A stretch of 8,115 bases of DNA, taken from assembly GCA_003486785.1 (NCBI GenBank), contig DNFZ01000069.1, positions 1 through 8,115 of the forward strand, given 5' to 3'. The position numbers and the translations under genes were made by a program. The stretch comes from Clostridiales bacterium (GTDB lineage: Bacteria > Bacillota > Clostridia > Christensenellales > CAG-138). Shown piece after piece: positions 5,967 through 8,115 of this stretch; within the stretch, counting starts at the first letter, position 1; every line of letters starts with the position of its first letter. The notes under the pieces were generated by a model, which worked only from the letters and a program-made list of their open reading frames with translations, made no database searches and was not told where the DNA came from.

Positions 5967-7169
5967 ATGACGACTGACCCGAGACAACGGCTGGAAGCGG
6001 GCGTTTCCCATCTGGTGGACGAACGAAAAATCATCAGCGGCATTGCGGTTTCCTATGGGGACCGCACGCGCGGCGAGGCGTTTTGCCGCGGCAATCTGCG
6101 CGAGGTGCGGCTGGAAAACGGCGCTTTCGTACCGGACAGCGCGCCGCTACTGACAGACTCCGTCTTCGACCTTGCATCCGTCACCAAGCTCTTTACCTGC
6201 ATCGCGGTGCTGCAGCTCATCGAACGCGGCAAGCTCCGGCTTGGTCAATCCGTCGGCAGCGTGGACAAGCGCTTCTCGCACATTGCGGATGTTTCCATCG
6301 AAGACCTGTTGTGTTTCCGCACCCAGCTGCAAACCACGGCTCGTATGGACGCGGCCGCCACCGCGGACGAGGCGGAGGCGCTGCTGTTCGGCATTCGCCA
6401 AGGGCCGCCGCCCGTGCGAAAATACTACACCGACATGGGCTCCATGGTGCTCAAATACATCGTCGAATCCGTGTCCGACACGCTATTTTGGGAGTTTTTG
6501 CGCGAGAACATCGTTGTTCCGCTCGGTATGACGCGCACGTTTGCGGAAGTACCCGCTTCGCTCTTTTCGCAAACCGTGGACTGCAACTACGAGCGGCGAA
6601 TCGTAAACGGCGCGTTCTGGCTGGACACCGCCTGCCCGCCGGGTACGGTACACGACCCGAAAGCAAGGCTGCTCAACACTGCAAGACCAGCGCCCTGCGG
6701 GCACGCGGGTGTATTCGCAAGCCTGGACGATATGACAAAGCTCGCACGCGGACTGCTCGGCGACGCGCTGCTGGGCCGCAAGACGCTGCTCGAAATCGGC
6801 GTCAACCGCACGGGCAAAAAGCTGCCGGATGGCACGGATTCGCAATATATGGGCTATCTTTGCTACTCCAAGCAGCCGGAGCAGACCTTCAGCGAGGTGC
6901 CCGCGTATTTCGGAGCGCGCACCATCGCGCTCAACGGCTTTACGGGCAACCATTTTTCCGTCGATCCGGAAAAAAACCAGTTTATGATTCTGCTCGCAAA
7001 CCGCATCCACAACCGCGCCACGACCGTCACCGGGCGCGCAAACCCCGAGGACAAGACCGAAACCATCCTCTGGGACGACGGACATCACTACATCGTCTCG
7101 CAGAACTTTGTCTATACGAAGGATAGATTTTTAAAGAATCCCATCGGGGATATTCTGGCGGGGTATTGA
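5967..7169 (+). CDS. Serine hydrolase of the beta-lactamase/class C (S12-like) family
   Basis: A 400-residue protein of the serine beta-lactamase-related family, which includes class C beta-lactamases, D-aminopeptidases, D-Ala-D-Ala peptidases and esterases. The nucleophile motif is Ser71-Val-Thr-Lys74 in the FDLASVTKLFT context, the Tyr motif is Tyr154-Thr-Asp156 followed by MGSMVLKYIVE, and the third motif is probably the NGFTGNHF segment (323-330). Further hallmarks are VSIEDLLCF (109-117), a form of the usual 'tixhLLtHtSGl' block that lacks His and Ser-Gly, and FLRENIVVPLGMTRT (177-191). No signal peptide is visible, so it is probably cytoplasmic, which argues against a resistance beta-lactamase. 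The gene follows the C69 hydrolase after 11 bp, with AGGAG overlapping the previous stop and GAGAG six bases before ATG, so translation is probably coupled. The shared transcript suggests related amide or ester substrates. Confidence 0.85.
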   Translation: MTTDPRQRLEAGVSHLVDERKIISGIAVSYGDRTRGEAFCRGNLREVRLENGAFVPDSAPLLTDSVFDLASVTKLFTCIAVLQLIERGKLRLGQSVGSVDKRFSHIADVSIEDLLCFRTQLQTTARMDAAATADEAEALLFGIRQGPPPVRKYYTDMGSMVLKYIVESVSDTLFWEFLRENIVVPLGMTRTFAEVPASLFSQTVDCNYERRIVNGAFWLDTACPPGTVHDPKARLLNTARPAPCGHAGVFASLDDMTKLARGLLGDALLGRKTLLEIGVNRTGKKLPDGTDSQYMGYLCYSKQPEQTFSEVPAYFGARTIALNGFTGNHFSVDPEKNQFMILLANRIHNRATTVTGRANPEDKTETILWDDGHHYIVSQNFVYTKDRFLKNPIGDILAGY

Positions 7170-7237
7170 CCCAGATTCAATTTTGTTTGAAAATAGATGA
7201 AGCGAGAAAAACGATCGAGGGTTTAAGTCAGGCAATC

Positions 7238-7274
7238 AAAAAAACCGACGCGCTGGCAAAGCACGCCGGTTTTT
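7238..7274. terminator. Bidirectional intrinsic terminator
   Basis: An A-rich run (7238-7244) leads into a stem of ACCG, CG and GC pairs interrupted by two mismatches (7244-7253 with 7261-7270), with loop TGGCAAA, then TTTTT (7270-7274). The A and T runs let it serve both the rightward hydrolase operon and the leftward transporter gene, whose stop codon is at 7291. The rest of 7170-7290 shows nothing else. Confidence 0.8.
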
Positions 7275-7290
7275 GTAAATGCGGGCGGGA

Positions 7291-8115
7291 TTACTCCCCG
7301 GCTGCGTTGCGCGCTGCCGTGCGCCGCAGGGAGGCGCGCCGCTCAAGCAGCAGATTCAGCGCAAGGCCGAGGGACACCAGCGCCCCGCCGATGAGATTCG
7401 CGCCGGAGAATGCGCCGTCGATCAGCGCATCGAGCAGCACGCCCGTGAACACCTGGCCGACAAACATCAGCAGCGTTACGTAAAGCTGTGAAATCTTCGC
7501 GATGACGACATTGCTCAGCCACACGGTCGCTACGCCGATGGCGCCGCCAAGATAGATCCAGACATCCGGCGAGAGCGCAAAGGCCGTGAAGACCGGCTCG
7601 TTGTATCCAAAAAACAGAAATGCAGATATCGCGGTGGCAAGTCCGCTGACATAGTTGAAAAACGTGCTGATATACATGCTGGTGTTGGCGGCAAGCCGCG
7701 CGTTGTATGAGCGCGAGATCACGATCAATACACCGGATAGAAACATGGCAAGCACCGGCCAGAGGGTGAATCCGCCGCCCATCATCCAGCCGATGCCGCC
7801 GAACGCGAGCAGAATGCCGGGGAGCTGATATGCGCGAAACGGATGCTTTTTCATGCCGAACAGCCCAAACTGATCCACCAGCGCGCCTGCGATGCTCTGC
7901 CCGAAAAGGCCAAGGGCAAGGATGGCCGAAACGCTGATCTTGCCAAAGGCGTAGTTTGCGCTTGCCGTGATCGCAACGCCCAGCACGCCGCCGATATAGA
8001 GATACCACGGCTGCAGCTTGGCAAAGGGCTTTTCACGGCGCAGCAGAATAATCCCGCCGATGAGGATCAAGCCGACGATATGGATGATGACCGTCGATGC
8101 ATACACGCCATACAA
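7291..8115 (-). CDS. YdcZ/DUF606-type DMT transporter, 5' truncated
   Basis: An inner-membrane protein of the drug/metabolite transporter superfamily, YdcZ (DUF606) type, with two homologous halves. The frame is open to the edge at 8115. The TTG at the edge is probably an internal Leu, because the first helix in this family normally has some 20 more residues before the GVYASTVIIHIVGL segment. Eight or more hydrophobic helices are visible in 274 residues. The two repeat signatures are LGLFGQSIAGALVDQFGLFG (69-88) and LMFVGQVFTGVLLDALIDGA (216-235), each with Gly-Gln, a later Asp and a following Gly-rich helix. The C-terminus is short, basic and soluble. The substrate is unknown; relatives are poorly characterised. 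It converges on the hydrolase operon across a shared terminator, so it is not in that operon. Confidence 0.85.
   Translation of the reverse strand: MYGVYASTVIIHIVGLILIGGIILLRREKPFAKLQPWYLYIGGVLGVAITASANYAFGKISVSAILALGLFGQSIAGALVDQFGLFGMKKHPFRAYQLPGILLAFGGIGWMMGGGFTLWPVLAMFLSGVLIVISRSYNARLAANTSMYISTFFNYVSGLATAISAFLFFGYNEPVFTAFALSPDVWIYLGGAIGVATVWLSNVVIAKISQLYVTLLMFVGQVFTGVLLDALIDGAFSGANLIGGALVSLGLALNLLLERRASLRRTAARNAAGE

Noticed and set aside
6083..7126. 347-codon plus-strand frame overlapping the serine hydrolase
   Set aside because: It is an alternate frame of the same DNA with Arg/His/Ala bias and no motif; the overlapping frame contains the complete active-site motifs.

Overview
The window is ordinary chromosomal DNA of a GC-rich bacterium. 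The gene content points to an anaerobic Firmicute of the class Clostridia: a DacF/PBP5-type carboxypeptidase, a C69 secernin-like hydrolase, an iron-sulfur flavoprotein-like reductase, small HAD phosphatases, DMT exporters and strong AGGAGG ribosome binding sites. That placement is an inference from gene families and style, not from a marker gene. Both ends cut through genes. No tRNA, rRNA, CRISPR array, transposase or phage gene is visible.

Layout. (1) 1-1230, plus: the body of a D-Ala-D-Ala carboxypeptidase whose start lies upstream of the window. (2) 1231-1376: a convergent gap with two intrinsic terminators, one for each direction. (3) 1377-4501, minus: four co-directional genes, read from right to left: EamA-type DMT transporter, phosphoglycolate-phosphatase-like HAD hydrolase, HAD-IB (SerB-like) hydrolase, flavodoxin/iron-sulfur flavoprotein. 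A large hairpin at 3575-3610 overlaps the transporter stop codon. An array of 2.6 copies of a 72-bp repeat (2611-2799) separates the two phosphatases, and its last copy supplies the start codon and ribosome binding site of the HAD-IB gene. (4) 4502-4719: a divergent regulatory gap with a good sigma-70/SigA extended -10 promoter facing right, a weaker promoter facing left, and overlapping GC-rich inverted repeats between them. (5) 4720-7169, plus: a two-gene operon of a secernin-like Ntn-hydrolase (C69) and a serine beta-lactamase-fold hydrolase, 11 bp apart. (6) 7170-7290: a bidirectional terminator. (7) 7291-8115, minus: a YdcZ/DUF606-type DMT transporter whose start lies beyond the window.

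How the genes work together. The carboxypeptidase trims peptidoglycan stem peptides. The C69 and serine hydrolases are both amide- or ester-bond hydrolases and are probably co-expressed, so they may act on the same class of peptide-like substrate; the substrate cannot be read from the sequence. The minus-strand cluster looks like housekeeping metabolite repair and detoxification (phosphatases, flavin reductase, exporter) rather than one defined pathway. I saw no clear undescribed multi-gene system. The most interesting elements are the 72-bp repeat array fused to the translation start of the HAD-IB gene, and the structured divergent promoter region.
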